A DNA stretch of 64,000 bases, taken from assembly GCF_009727055.1 (NCBI RefSeq), contig NC_052350.1:16847129-16911128 (forward strand). Reading direction: 5' to 3'. The translations under genes and the position numbers were made by a program. The notes beneath the pieces are model-generated. The model was not told the origin of the DNA and searched no databases. It saw only the letters and a program-made list of their open reading frames with translations. Within the stretch, counting starts at the first letter, position 1. Every line of letters starts with the position of its first letter. Origin of the DNA: Benincasa hispida (Eukaryota > Streptophyta > Magnoliopsida > Cucurbitales > Cucurbitaceae). Shown here piece after piece: positions 33,215 to 44,060 of this stretch.

Positions 33215-34312
33215 ATGATATGTTTTAGTTATAAACTATTACAAGAACCTGAGGCATGCGTTGGTAATTATGTTTAGAGCTTGAATGCTAAAAACTATGT
33301 TTATGAAACCAAGTTTAGTAAGCTTGATTTATGAATATTTTCTTACAAGGTAATGTTCAGCTCAATACTGAAGTACAAGGAGAAGGTATCTAAGTTGTAC
33401 TACCTAGTTACAATTATGTTATGATTCTGATACTGAAGTACTCAGAGAAGGTATTAGAGTATCACACTCAGTTTCAGTGATAAGTATTAGTACTCTGCTC
33501 AGTAATAGTCTTTGACACCAAAGGTATGGTAAGGTGGTCAGGATCCCGATTTGCTCTGCGTTCATATATGATAGGTTAATGATGCAGATGGGATGGAACA
33601 AGAGGGTTCCTTCTTAGTATTTGTTGTAAGGTGATTGAACAAAAGGGGTTCTCACCAAATCCTAGTGTCATGTTTAAGAGATTGAGCAAAAAGGTTATCT
33701 CTTAACCAAGGATATCCAACATTGAGGGATCGAGCAAGAGGGCTCTCTATCAACTAGGAATCAATTTAGCTATGTTTCCAAAAACAATGAGTTTTAAGTT
33801 ACATACATGTTTGTTTAGCAAATTTCCAGTTTCCAATATTCAAATTGCTAATTTCAAAGTTAAGCATGAGATTTAAGTTTAAGTTAGTCACTCACTGGGC
33901 TAATAGCTCATCCCGTTTTATATGTTACTTTTCCCCAGGTAACGGTCAACTCCCCAGAAGATAACTTTGTTGTTGTCCTACCACTCGAGGACTCTGACTA
34001 GAAGTAAATTATAGGTGTTAGTTTTATAAGCGTTTGTACACATGTTTTGGTAAAAAAGGGACAAGTGTAGTTTGTTAAGGCCCATTGAAATTTGGGTTTG
34101 TATAAGAATTGTTTAGATGTTGTTGTTGTAGAACCATGTTAATGTTGAGTATGTTTAAAGTTCTAGTTCTTTAGTGAATGTGTGTTTATATACAAGGTTT
34201 CCTAAACAGGATAAGCAAGTCAGGTTGGCAATAGCTACACAAAAAATGTTGGTAACTACTGCAGTCATATCTTCTTCCAGGTTAAGAGGATAGTCTGGGA
34301 GAAGGTGTGACA

Positions 34313-34880
34313 TTTTTTGATATACCAATTTGTATATTAGTATTATGTTCATATATTTCTTCCTATATAGATCTAAATAGTTGATGTTGCAAGTTATATC
34401 ACTACATATTTGTACATAATTATACATAGTTATTGATATAATAATGGATAGAGTGATAGCTGTCTATCATTGTATTTCAGAGATTGATAGACCACTATCA
34501 CTATCAATAGTAGATAGTAGGAGATTTATGATAAATCAATTTGTATGTTAATATTATGTTCATATATTTCTTGTTGATATCATGATATGTAGTTTTCTCA
34601 TTCTAACATTTAACTTTTTTTCTTGTTACAATTATTTTATGTTGCTGAAGGTGAAGGAAAAGAGAAAAGTACAAGGTTTAGACCAAAAGTATTAGATGAT
34701 GACAGGAAAGTTGTGAATGAGAGGCCCAAGAGAGAAAGGAAACAAATAGCAAAGGAAATGAACAATGCCTCTTCAAAAAAGAAGCAAAAGAAGGAAACAA
34801 TGTCATTAATGGACAGTGCTCCAATCTTCGATTTAAATTTTCTCAATTGAACTCTCAAACTCAATCTCAACCTTCTCAAA
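34313..34880 (+). pseudogene. Last exon of the DUF1985-type pseudogene, basic C-terminus
   Basis: After an intron with dyad repeats (34440-34515) a frame to 34850 reads FYVAEGEGKEKSTRFRPKVL, ERPKRERKQIAKEMN, a KKKQKK cluster and ends SAPIFDLNFLN with TGA. The two basic clusters look like nuclear localisation signals, and the FDLN end is faintly like an EAR repression motif (speculative). I recognise this C-terminus as typical of glutamate-rich/Ulp1-like repeat genes, from memory only. Confidence 0.5.
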
Positions 34881-34999
34881 CTTAATGTAATTACTTGATT
34901 TTAGAATGTTATTGAAAAAGACTATAATACTACTGATAATGAACTAAGTTATTTTGTGAATGTTACAATACTAGTGATAATGAACATTGATGTTAGAAC

Positions 35000-36982
35000 T
35001 GAAGCAACCATTTAAGGTCCTTAAGCAGAAATGAGATCAGACCCAAATCCTAAAATTTACAGAACGTTCAATTTACCGAGAACAAACAGAATACTATCCA
35101 TTTAAGATGAAAAATACAACATGCTCTAATAATAAAAGAGAACAGAGAGAAAAGAGAATTAGGAACTTACCCTTGAAGATCTGATTTTCTTCGTGTATCC
35201 TCTTCTCCAAAATGTCATGAACACGAAACCCCATAATGGACACTACTACTTAATTTTCTCTATGTTCTCTGGGATGGGAATTCAATAATGTGTAAGCTCT
35301 GGCTTTTTGGTGAGGGAAAGAATTAAGAGAGATTTGTTTTTTTAGAAATAGGTAGAGATTAAAAAAAAACTTACAGAACTATTCTATAAAGCATAAAAAA
35401 GGAAGAAGATGAAGAATCCCATTCAACCCCCTGCTCCCACTAACGTAGTAGAGAGAAAAAAGGGGAAGGAGCAACTCCTTCCCTAAAAATATATACATTT
35501 TTAAAAAATATAAATAAAAATATTTTTAATAAAAACTTTAATATATATTTATATGATAACTACTTTATCATATAATATATATTAAACTATATGTTATATC
35601 AAATATAACATATAACCTATAATTTAATATCGTATCCAATATAATATAACCTATAGTTTAATTCTCTCAACAATGATATTTAATATAAATCCTATTTATA
35701 TTAAATTTAATTATATGAATCCAATTCACATAATTAATATTTGAATCATATTCAAAGATTTATTTCTTCTCAAATAAACTTTATATTATAATGTATCAAA
35801 TACATTATAGTAATTATATCATATATAACTAAATTAAATTAATGATACCACATATAATTAATTCCCTCATTTGATTTGAACAATTCAAATTAATCCAAAA
35901 TTGATTCTCATAAATTTCCGTTGAGCTACAGAGGGGACCTCATGGACCTGTAGCTTGAAGCTCTAACAGTACTTGAAGAATTAATTAAACTCTTTAATTA
36001 AATTACTCAACATCCATTAACTATCGAGCATTCCACTAAAGACCAATAACTGTACTTTTCGCACTACAGATATATTTCTGTGTCCATTGGATACAACCAA
36101 TCAATAGTGCGATGACCTTTCACAAATTGGTCGTAAATATAGTTTGGCCAAAATTACCATTTTGCTCCTGTAATGACATCTAACTCCTTAAGTACTACTG
36201 ATCCCTCTAATGAACAATAAATCATAGTCCAACTATGATTAAACTCCTCGCCCGTGCGGAAAGGGTATGGCGCCACATTGATCAAGCCCCGGAATAAGCC
36301 TTTAAGAGAGCAATTTATCTACTTACCTCAATGTTGAAGAAAGAGTGAATTTCATTTAGTGTATTTGTGTTCTCAGCTCCCTAATAAGACGAATCCCCAA
36401 AATGGTAGGCTTGTTGAGTCAGAAATCAAGCCACTCTTACTCATACAAATCGAATGACCACTTTCATAGGCAGGAGTTCATAACTCACTCAGGATTTAGG
36501 TCATGTCACCTATGGTCATCCTAGTGAAATGTAAGTCTCTATTATGAACAACGTTATATAATGAGACTAGTATTTTGTAGTCCGGGTCTTATACGAACTC
36601 CTTTTTATAGAATATTCTCGCTCACATTTTTCTACATGAATGATCAGGATTAGATCATTTGTAGCACTTTACAACAATTGAAACATCTACAAAGCAGGTC
36701 GTATTCGTAGTATCATCGGGATAATGTATCCAACCTTATCCATCTACTACAGGCCATTTAGGTTATCACATAAACATGATCCACCGTATATCCACATGTA
36801 TATCTCTACATACATGTTTAAGCTACAAAAGATAACTTTGGATGTTAGTTCATTAGTTTATGGGTTTAATGCTATTAAATGTCAAAAAAAATATCTCATA
36901 TTTTATTAAATAAATAAAAAGTTTATACAATATAATTACAAACTACAGGACCTTACGAGATTTAGGAACACCAACCCCAACA
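35000..36982 (-). repeat. 3' LTR of the truncated copia element
   Basis: Similar in layout to the LTRs at 29181-31088 and 16515-18303, including the shared CCCCAAAATGGTAGGCTTGT block at 36394-36413 and the AATTAATTAAACTCTTTAAT stretch near 35980. Confidence 0.85.
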
Positions 36983-37129
36983 ATCTCTTATTTTTCCTAA
37001 AGCTAGTGGGGTGTACAATGTAAAAGTGAAACTAATATACAAGTACATAAAACAATAAACTAGGGCATAACATATGCCTAGTACAAAATCTCCCACTTGC
37101 CATAGACTAAATGTGGTCTGTCTTGTAGA

Positions 37130-37660
37130 TCCATACTCTGTAAATGACCCTCAAACACCTTAGTCGTGATGAATTTTGTATATGGATCAGCAACGTTATG
37201 CTCCGAAGCTATCTGCATGACGATCACGTCCTCGATGGAAAATCTTTCGGATGAGATGATACTTTCACTTTACGTGATTCTCGCATTTGTGACTTCGAGG
37301 CTCTCAGAAATTAGCCACAACACCACTATTATCACAATAAACGGTGATGGGCTTTGACATGTATGGAACCACTTCCAGATTAATCAAACTTCCTAAGACA
37401 TACAACTTCCTTAACAGCTTCACAAGCTACTATATACTCGCCTCCATGGTGGAGTCAACAATGTACCTTTGCTTGGTACTCCTCCAGACTACTGCTTCTC
37501 TGTTAAAAGTGAATACTGATCCTGATGTGGATTTCCTAGAATCCTTATCAGTCTGAAAATCAGAATCCGTGTATCCTATGAGGATCAAATCCTTAGAACC
37601 ATACACGAGTATGTAATCCTTCGTTCTTTGTATTAATCCAAAAAATAAGTTGGACTTCAA
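37130..37660 (-). pseudogene. Copia RNase H domain fragment
   Basis: From 37660 the minus strand reads LFFGLIQRTKDYILVYG and GYTDSDFQTDKDSRKSTSG, then VVWRSTKQ and DSTMEA, the usual RNase H sequence of Tork/Angela-type copia elements. Beyond a stop, shifted frames give PITVYCDNSGVVANF and KYHLIRKIFHRG up to about 37230. Stops and frameshifts make it inactive. Confidence 0.8.
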
Positions 37661-37906
37661 TTAATCAAATCATTAAATAATGTATTAGTTATTGATTATT
37701 ATCAAATTAAATAAAAATAAGTATAGTGTCTATTTAATTAGCAAGGTAATGCATTTTAAAAAACATGAAATTTATTATATATTTCTAAAATATTAATTTT
37801 ATAAATATAGATATTTTTTTATGGCAACATCCGGACAAAAAAACTCATCTGACCTTCACGTATCTTCAATACTTAATTTATAATTTTAGAGAAGAAGATG
37901 ACCTAT

Positions 37907-39700
37907 TGTTGAGTTGTATGTCCTAAAACTCGCAGTTTGTAGAGTTAAACATGATCTATAGTATACAAATAAGGTTGGGTACCTTATTTTGGTAACACTA
38001 TCGGATACGGCCTACTCTGTAGTTGTTACAATTTGTTAAGATGCTACAAACGAAGTTATCCTGATGCATTCATCTATTGACATAAGGAGTGAGGGCATCC
38101 TATGCAATAAGTTTACATAAGATCAGACCAAGAAATAAGTCACTCTTACTTTATAACGCTATTTACCGTTTAAGACTGACTATTTCGCTTAGATGACCTA
38201 GGTAACTCTATCTTAATCCTAAGCTAACTATGTACACCTGTTTATTCGGGATTATCTTTTGATTTGCATAGGTGAGAGTAGTCCAACATCACTGCTTAAT
38301 AAGCCTCCCATTTTGGGGATAAGATCGGATAGATAGCTGGGGACATAATTCTGCAAAATAGAATTCACGCCTACATGATTTAAGGGATAGAAGAAAGGTT
38401 GTTCTCTCAAGTACTAAATCCAGGTCTTGAACAAAGAGCCCCACCCTCTCATTGGCCAGAGAGGGATCTGGTTTAGTGATTGGATCACAAACCAATTGTT
38501 TATTAGAGAATCAGTGGAACTTAAGGAGCAAGATGTAATTTTGGGGTTAAAATAATATTTGACCAAGCTGTTACTACGAACAACCTGTGAAGGGTCGACT
38601 TACTGATTATGGTTAAATCAAGTGGATACAAATATATCTACATTGAGGAGAGTGCAACTATCGAACTATAGTGGTGTGACTCGATAGTTAACAAATATTG
38701 ATTAATTCGGTCTAAAGAGTTGTAGCCAATTAATCTCAAATCGTTGTAGTTCATGATCTGTAGGTTCATAAGGTCCCTCTATTAGCTCATAAAACATGAA
38801 CACCTTGAATTAATAAATTGAATGAATTTGGAATGATATCAGTTTGAAGTGTTCAAATTGAATTTAGGGTTTGAATTTGAATAGTTCAAATTCAAATTAG
38901 GGATTATATAATTATATTTGATATAATTAATTAATGTTTAATTTATCGAAATTAAACAAAATTGGAGAGTTTATAATATTTAAATATTGATTTAAATATT
39001 AATTACATAAATAAGATTCATGTTTAAAATTAGGTGTGTGATTAACTTAATATTTGATATTAAATCATTATTTAATTAATTAAATTGCTTAATAAATTAA
39101 TATCAAATTAATTTTCAAATATAATTCAATTTGAGAAATTGAATTCTGAAATTTTAATTAATTTTGAATTAATTGAAATTAACTTTCAAATTGTATTTGA
39201 AAATTGGAATTTTCCACTTAGTGAAAAAAATCTACTGTTTCACCAACTGAGTAGATGGAACTCTACAATTCACACATCTATCCCATTCAATCTTCAAGTT
39301 GGAGGTGTCTTTGACTGAATTTAATCATGTCTGCATGTAGTTGAAGAATAAAAACACTCCAATTTGGCAGAATTGAGTGCTGAGGTTATTGGAAATTTTT
39401 GTTCCTGTTGAGTTCTTCTTCCTCACCTAAAACCCATTCTATTTCCTTCATAAATTCACTTCATTTGCGAGTTCCACCACTCAAACTCAAGGCTGAGAAT
39501 AGTAGAGAAGATCTCTTGGTGGTTCATTGAAGATTTGGAGCTGAAGATTCATGAGGAGCAGCTTGCATTGGGGATCTTCAAAGGTATGTGTTGAAAACTT
39601 CTTAATTACTTATGAACAAGCTTATTTTTATGTCAAAATTAAGAAATTAGAATGCTTAATGATCATGTTTTCTTCCGCAACTTATTTCTGTATTCCAACA
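37907..39700 (+). mobile_element. Solo LTR of the long copia family, TSD CCTAT/CCTAC
   Basis: 1,794 bp, starting TGTTGAGTTGTATGTCCTAA and ending TATTCCAACA. The flanks are CCTAT (37902-37906) and CCTAC (39701-39705), one change apart. The shared block AATAAGCCTCCCATTTTGGG lies at 38299-38318. No coding region. Confidence 0.85.
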
Positions 39701-42397
39701 CCTACAAGAAATTTAAAAAAAAAAAAAAAAACATCGGTATGGTGCTTGACACAGAACCTCCAATGCTTAAGTCAGTATTTAAAAAAGGGTCAGAACAAGC
39801 TAAGAAGGGGTAGAAGACCTTACCTTTGAGGTGCTTATAACCCCCTATTTATGGTGGGGTTGACTTTAGAATTTCAAACCTAAAGAGGATTAGGAAAAGC
39901 TTATTTGGGCCAACCATGGGGGTTAGGATTCCATGGGCCCTTAAGGTCCGAGGCAGGTGAGTTAGGTTGTTCGACCCAATTCCCTTCTTCCCCATCTTTT
40001 CCTCCCTTGGTTTGTTGATTCGTTTCTTGCACTCCTCTAATCCTCACGTAGAAATCATTTCTCTGGCTCTACCCTTGACAGTATGTTCTCCTAACTTAGA
40101 ATTCTTGGTCTAAAATGACCCATAATAATTAATAATTATTTTAGAAAATTGAATGAAATTTTGTGACATTTGAGTAAATATTATTATTTTTATTTCTTAA
40201 ATTTAACAATTAAAAGTGATAAATGAATCATCCAAACACAGTTTAGGTAGATAAATGCACTAATCATATCACAGAGAATGTGAATCATTCGATCTTCCTA
40301 ATTATTGAACTAAAAAAAGATACAAAAGTTAGTACGACCTATATATACACACACACGTAATGATCATAAAAGCAGCATATTGTTAAATTTGAGATAGTAA
40401 GCTGCCCTTTTTTTTTTTTTTTTTTTAAATCGCCGTTATAGATGTTTCAAGTTAAATTAAAAGTTTATTAATCCCTTTGTATCTCCTTAATCCTTACTCT
40501 TTATAAAAAAAATATTTTTTTAATATAAAGTGGGAATAAGAGATTTGAACCATAAACCTTTTAGGTCTCAGTACATACAATACCAGTTGAGCTAAGTTTT
40601 TGTTCACCACATTATAAAAAGTATTGTCTAATAGGTTTATGAACTATAGAAAGTGTCTAATAAGCCTAAAAATCTTAAATTTTATGTCCAATAGATGCAC
40701 GATCCTATTCAACATTGATCAAAATTCACAAACTTACTTGACATGAAATTGAAAGTTTGGGCTTCCATTAAACATAAATTCAATTTTATTTAAAATATGT
40801 TGGTGATCTATTAGATACAAAATTGAAAGTTGAATTACTTATAAGAAATATACACATTTTAAATAAATTTAATAGTCTAAGAAGCTAAACTTATAATCTA
40901 ACCTAAATTTAAGAAGATATTAACGAAGGAAAAATACTTATAATACGGTTTTGAAATAAAAAATTTGAAAACAGTGACAATGACGTCTAATTAGAAAATA
41001 TTGTACTGATCTTTTCTAAATAGTTGATTATTTTATGGACTAAATTTGCACTTTCTCTATCTCTTTCTCTCTTTTTCTTTTTTTATCAAATTAATCATCC
41101 CCAACACAAACCTTAAATTGTTTATTTGCTTCAAAATTAAAATAGTCAACTTGTGAACCAAAGAATTTTAACTGAGAAATAACTTAAATAATTTAAGATA
41201 GATTTGTTTTTTTTTTTTTTCCCTTTTTTAACCCTCTTTTGCTTGCTTTTTTTCCTTTTTTCTTGAAAGAAAACTTCCATAACCAAAGTTTAAGATAGGC
41301 ATTAGCCCCCTCTTTTGCCTGCTTTCATGCTATTTATTTATTTTAAAGGAATGGTAAATCAATATGAAGATAAAGATGTGTATACTATGCCATGCACATT
41401 GTAATACAAAAATTAATTAAGGAATAGAGTAAAAAGAACAGGGTTTTCGATGTAAAAAACTTTAAAATAAAGGTTATATTACATTAATGTTTTGAACATT
41501 CATTGTTTTGAACATTCATTTTCTTTTTTTAAAGAAGTTTATTAGACTTTGTTTTTCCACTAATGTCACTTGCTATTTACAATTTAAGCTTTGACTTCAC
41601 AAAAAAAAAAATACATATATATAGATATATATACATATGTATGTACATACATACATATATATGTATGTACATACATACATATATATCTATGTACATACAT
41701 ATATATATATAGTTTTGATTCTCTCTCCCCATGCACGATCTTAGGGCTTCACGCCTATTGATGTTCCATTTTAAAAAAGAAAAAGAATGTTGAAACTCTT
41801 CTAGTTCCCTTTTCTTACTCCTCTCTCTTTTCTTCTTCCTCTTCCCTCTCTTTTCTCATTCTCGACGTTGTGAGTTGCAGGCGAAAAACGGACGATGTAG
41901 GGCGAACCAACGGTTGACGACAGAAGACAGACGACGTGGGGTGAATCTTCCGACGCGGTGCGAATCTTCTGGCGCGAGGCGAGCAGATCAACGCATCTTC
42001 CGATGTGGGGCAAGTAGATCCGACGAGGGACAAGGTCATCCGACGCATCTTCTGGCACGAGGCAAGTAGATCCTGCATGGGAGAAATCAACGATGTGGGG
42101 TTCTAGATGATGATGGTCGACGGTACAAAGTGGTTTATATCGTACTGTCATATGGATACGGTTTTATCAGAACTACTTTGTTTTTTGTTTTTTTTTTTTA
42201 TAAATATTGTGATATACATATATATTCATTTTCAATATATAGGGTGATTTTTCGACATACATATATATAAAAACGATATTCTAACGTCAACGATGGTTTT
42301 TTCAATAAGTTTTCAGGAATTTTTGGATTGTCATGGTTGTTCAACAATGGTGCCACCGCTGCTAGCTTTATTTAACAGAAAATTAAGATTGTGAAAC
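39701..42397. other. Intergenic sequence with tRNA-like relic, microsatellite and GC-richer patch
   Basis: No gene recognised. At 40530-40600 (minus) TTAGCTCAACTGGTAT and GGTTCAAATCTC are spaced like the A and B boxes of a tRNA, followed by no cloverleaf: probably a SINE head. Poly-T runs lie at 40409-40427 and 41205-41220. A palindromic (ATGTACAT)n region is at 41610-41712. A GC-richer stretch at 41870-42130 repeats GACG and TCTTCCGACG-like words. Confidence 0.5.
41610..41712. repeat. Palindromic ATGTACAT/TATA microsatellite
   Basis: A run of TATATACATATGTATGTACATACATACATATATATGT-like units that can fold back on itself over most of its length. Confidence 0.85.
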
Positions 42398-43154
42398 TGA
42401 AGAATATAAGCTCAAACATTCAACATTCAATAACTATTTCACATTTCTTTAACTTTTACAGTTAGTTATTGTAACTACTTATATCAAAAATTAGTATAAA
42501 TACTCATCATTTACAAATTTTGTAGATACAACATACATAGCTTCAAGAAGAACTTGAAAATCTGTAAAAGAATCTGTGACTTAACACTTAATAAGAACTC
42601 TCTCCTTCCCGTGGATGTAGGCTTCAATAAGCCGAACCACGTATATCGTTGTGCATCTCCTTCACTTCTTCCCATCGTCTACACGATTGAATGGTTGTTC
42701 TTCATTTTCTTCTTCCCATCGTCTACACGATTGCAAGGTTGCTCTTCATTTCCTTTTTCCATCGTCTACATGATTGCATGTTTCTTTCATCGTTTACTCA
42801 AAGAAATCGCACAAATCAAACAAGAAGACATTAGGGTTAGAAGAAGTGTAGGAATTTAAAAGGCAGAGAACGAGAGAACAAGAGAGAAAAAGAGAGAGAA
42901 AGAAAATTAATTCTGAATTAATCACCCATCAGAAAAGGTTTTTTTCTTTCATTTCTATCAGACAAAGAGCAGTGGTTCAAACCACGTGTAAAGCATCAGC
43001 TGGAAAATTGTGGCGTTTAATAGCCAAGTTCTCTACCATACCAAAGTAGTTTTGGGGCAAAGAACTGGGCTCACGTTTGGATCAACAAAGAAAGGCCATA
43101 CAAGTTTTCATCATCTGGGCTGAATTCAACAAATATAAAGAAGCAGGCCCAACA
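42398..43154 (+). repeat. 5' LTR of element B
   Basis: Starts TGAAGAATATAAGCTC and ends GGCCCAACA. It has three copies of a CCATCGTCTACACGATTG sentence (42670-42775), where the 3' LTR has two. TATA-like AGTATAAATAC at about 42494. Confidence 0.93.
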
Positions 43155-43157
43155 AAG

Positions 43158-43169
43158 TGGTATTAGAAC
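43158..43169 (+). other. Primer-binding site of element B
   Basis: TGGTATTAGAAC, two changes from TGGTATCAGAGC, three bases after the 5' LTR. Confidence 0.85.
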
Positions 43170-43179
43170 AAAAGACTTA

Positions 43180-44060
43180 CAAGATCTCAATTCTTGAAGA
43201 ATCAAGACACAAGTTTTTCATCCAAAAATGTCGTAACAAGGTTTGAGGTGGAGAAATTTGATGGCAAAGGAGACTTTGGACTGTGGAAGGCCAAGATCAA
43301 GGCAATTCTCGGCCAACAGAAAGCTCACAGAGCCCTCCTTGACCCATTAACTCTCCATGCCATTGTGACAGCTCAAGAAAAGGAAGACTAGAAGCTGGCA
43401 GTCTATGGTACGTTGGTTCTAAATCTTAGTGACAGTGTTTTTAGACAAGTTTTAGATCAATAAAATGCATATAGGATATGGACTAAGCTAGAAAAGTTAT
43501 ATACTACTAAAGATCTTCCTAACAAAATGTATCTTAGGGAGAAATTCTTCACATTTAAAATAGATTCATCTAAAATTTTAACTGATAACTTAGATGAGTT
43601 CAAGAAAATTGTTGCTAAATTTAAAACTCTAGGAGAAAAACTTGGTGATGAAAATGAGGCCCATGTGCTTCTAAACTCCTTGCCTGAATCGTATAAAAAA
43701 ATAAAAAATGCTTTAAAGTATGAAGGGATAGTATAAGCACAGAAACTACAATCTCAGCCCTAAGAACTAGAGAGCTTGAGTTATAGATTGATAGAAAGGA
43801 TAAACCTAGTGGTGAAGGTTTATTTGTAAAAGGAAACTTAAAAAAAAAAAACCATTCAAAAGACAGAAAACCTCACAACTCAAAAGAAAATAAATCAAAA
43901 CAGAAAATAAAATGCAAGTACTGTAAGAAAAAGGAACATCCAATTAAGGACTGTTTTATCCTAAAGAGAAAGAATCAAGAGAAAGAAAAGAATTCTAAAG
44001 GCAAACAGCCTAAAGCATCTGTTGTAAAAGGATCCTTCATCTACTTAAATGCTTTAGCCT
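43180..44060 (+). pseudogene. Element B gag with intact zinc knuckle, frame broken
   Basis: Gag opens with SSKNVVTRFEVEKFDGKGDF and LWKAKIKAILGQQKAHRALL (43209-43340). A TAG at 43389 and a TAA near 43460 interrupt it, then KMYLREKFFTFKIDSSKILT continues at 43524. The retroviral-type zinc knuckle is perfect: CKYCKKKEHPIKDC at 43913-43954 (C-X2-C-X4-H-X4-C). Basic, lysine-rich sequence surrounds it. In life it would coat and package element RNA. Confidence 0.85.

Larger units (their letters stand above)
27844..34312 (+). mobile_element. LTR copy 2 of the 2.7-kb family with two nested LTR insertions, TSD TTTTT
   Basis: Homologous to 22815-25570 throughout: starts TATGAAACCCGAAT (first G of TG lost) and ends AAGGTGTGACA. 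TTTTT flanks both sides (27839-27843 and 34313-34317), though this is weak as a signal in AT-rich DNA. Subtracting the inserts at 29181-31088 and 31358-33214 with their target duplications leaves about 2.69 kb, close to copy 1. The differing flanks of the two copies argue for separate insertions rather than two LTRs of one element. Confidence 0.8.
35000..37665 (-). mobile_element. 3' end of a Ty1/copia element: RNase H remnant and 3' LTR
   Basis: On the minus strand, RNase H (37660-37300) leads through a short non-coding stretch (37130-36983) into a 1,983-bp LTR, 36982-35000, that starts TGTTGGGGTTGG and ends GTTGCTTCA. This ties the long-LTR family to Ty1/copia. The element is cut upstream at about 37665; gag, protease, integrase and RT are missing. 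Confidence 0.85.

Noticed and set aside
22815..34312. One large retrotransposon with LTRs at 22815-25570 and 27844-34312
   Set aside because: Each copy has its own target duplication, the outer flanks do not match, and the 2.3 kb between them continues the DUF1985-type exons.
40530..40600. Functional tRNA gene
   Set aside because: A and B boxes are visible, but the arms do not pair into a cloverleaf; more likely a SINE head or relic.
41801..42151. 116-residue minus-strand frame in the GC-richer patch
   Set aside because: Repeated GACG words keep several frames open; no domain, and no convincing start context.
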